A stretch of DNA of 64,000 bases, from assembly GCA_903888485.1 (NCBI GenBank), contig CAISTS010000045.1, positions 62,001 through 126,000 on the forward strand, written 5' to 3'. The position numbers were made by a program, and so were the translations under genes. The stretch comes from an uncultured bacterium (GTDB lineage Bacteria > Pseudomonadota > Alphaproteobacteria > Rhodospirillales > Rhodospirillaceae). Below the pieces are notes generated by a model, which saw nothing but the letters and a program-made list of their open reading frames with translations, had not been told where the DNA came from and searched no databases. This document shows positions 63,726 through 64,000 of the stretch, in pieces (the stretch's first letter is position 1; every line of letters starts with the position of its first letter).

Positions 63726-64000
63726 CTAACCCGGCACCGGGAACGCATCTCCCAGCACCTGACGCCACTCGGCGGCGGCGTCCGCGACTTTTCCAGCCTT
63801 CAAATGATGATCGGCCAGCGTCGCGCGCCAGTAGGCGGATTTGGCTTTGCCGTGCCAGTCCTCGCCGACGTCGATCTCGGTCTGGCCGCCGGGCGGTTTG
63901 ATGGTGCCGCGCGGGCGTTGGCGGGCCCAGGCCCAGAAGTCCACCAGCGCGCGTTCCAGTTCATAGGGGCGCGGCGCGCCGGCGTAGAATTCCTGCGCCA
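63726..64000 (-). CDS. partial unknown protein (C-terminal end)
   Basis: The frame runs off the right edge and at least 91 residues are visible. It has YAGAPRPYELERALVDFWAWARQRPRG and a helical end (DHHLKAGKVADAAAEWRQVLGDAFPVPG), which looks like a TPR-type helix pair. The start is beyond the window. No function can be assigned. Confidence 0.55.
   Translation of the reverse strand, partial: AQEFYAGAPRPYELERALVDFWAWARQRPRGTIKPPGGQTEIDVGEDWHGKAKSAYWRATLADHHLKAGKVADAAAEWRQVLGDAFPVPG

Overview
The window is high-GC bacterial chromosome (by eye about 60-65 % GC) and reads as an alphaproteobacterium; no order can be fixed from the sequence alone. Supporting marks are a Zur box with AAATGTTAT / ATAACATTA half-sites, a twin-transmembrane HIG1-type small protein, a SapC-domain protein, the rrf2-sufBCDS-sufU-sufT-sufA operon, and two copies of an AAAAGTGG-N3-CCGGTTTT palindromic repeat of a type common in Hyphomicrobiales and relatives. 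There is no prophage, plasmid, CRISPR array or rRNA operon. Most of the window is core chromosome, with one small mobile unit (a RAYT transposase flanked by REP palindromes).

Layout. 0-10.6 kb: hydrolase, a 23-residue all-lysine/alanine-type basic peptide, then a minus-strand operon of a cupredoxin-like secreted protein, an EAL/degenerate-GGDEF sensor, an outer-membrane barrel and an AI-2E-type permease, followed by a class III nucleotide cyclase and a SapC protein. 10.7-18.5 kb: AlkA-type glycosylase, YaaA, a cyclic-nucleotide-binding protein, a glycine/tyrosine-rich surface protein, an OmpR-type two-component system, an MFS exporter, and an ECF sigma factor. 18.5-21.3 kb: an orphan KdpE/KdpD pair in which kdpD carries an in-frame amber codon. 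21.3-29.4 kb: a zinc locus (zur-znuC-znuB divergent from znuA, a small HxxxH/CxxC protein and a ZnuD-like receptor, with a Zur box between), a second TonB-dependent receptor and a formyltransferase. 29.4-35.9 kb: the complete suf operon with a visible promoter and a palindromic operator. 36-46.8 kb: assorted genes, a tRNA-Val(GAC), palindromic repeats, a candidate small RNA, a CTERM-like protein, a B3-type metallo-hydrolase, a c-type cytochrome protein and a CoA-acylating aldehyde dehydrogenase. 47-54.4 kb: an acyl-CoA cluster (fused isobutyryl-CoA mutase IcmF, AraC regulator, signal-less cobalamin-binding protein, 3-hydroxyisobutyryl-CoA hydrolase). 54.4-64 kb: parE, thioesterase, the RAYT/REP unit, methyltransferase, FemAB/GNAT-like protein, MFS transporter, RidA, serA, a broken AsmA gene and a partial gene at the right edge.

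How the genes work together. The zinc locus is a self-contained uptake system (outer-membrane receptor, periplasmic binder, permease, ATPase) under one Zur box. The suf operon builds Fe-S clusters under an Rrf2 regulator. The IcmF cluster joins an adenosylcobalamin enzyme with a cobalamin-binding protein and a valine-pathway hydrolase, which suggests branched-chain acyl-CoA metabolism tied to B12 handling.

Two things stand out. First, a RAYT (REP-associated tyrosine transposase) gene sits between two inverted GTACCyGGTAC palindromes, and related palindromes lie about 3 and 12 kb away in unrelated intergenic gaps. Second, five genes carry single lesions (a T7 run in the cupredoxin signal peptide, a presumed 7-bp repeat contraction in the cyclase, an amber codon in kdpD, one-base shifts in a methyltransferase and in an AsmA gene). 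The pattern fits either residual assembly indels or ongoing decay; the read data would decide.
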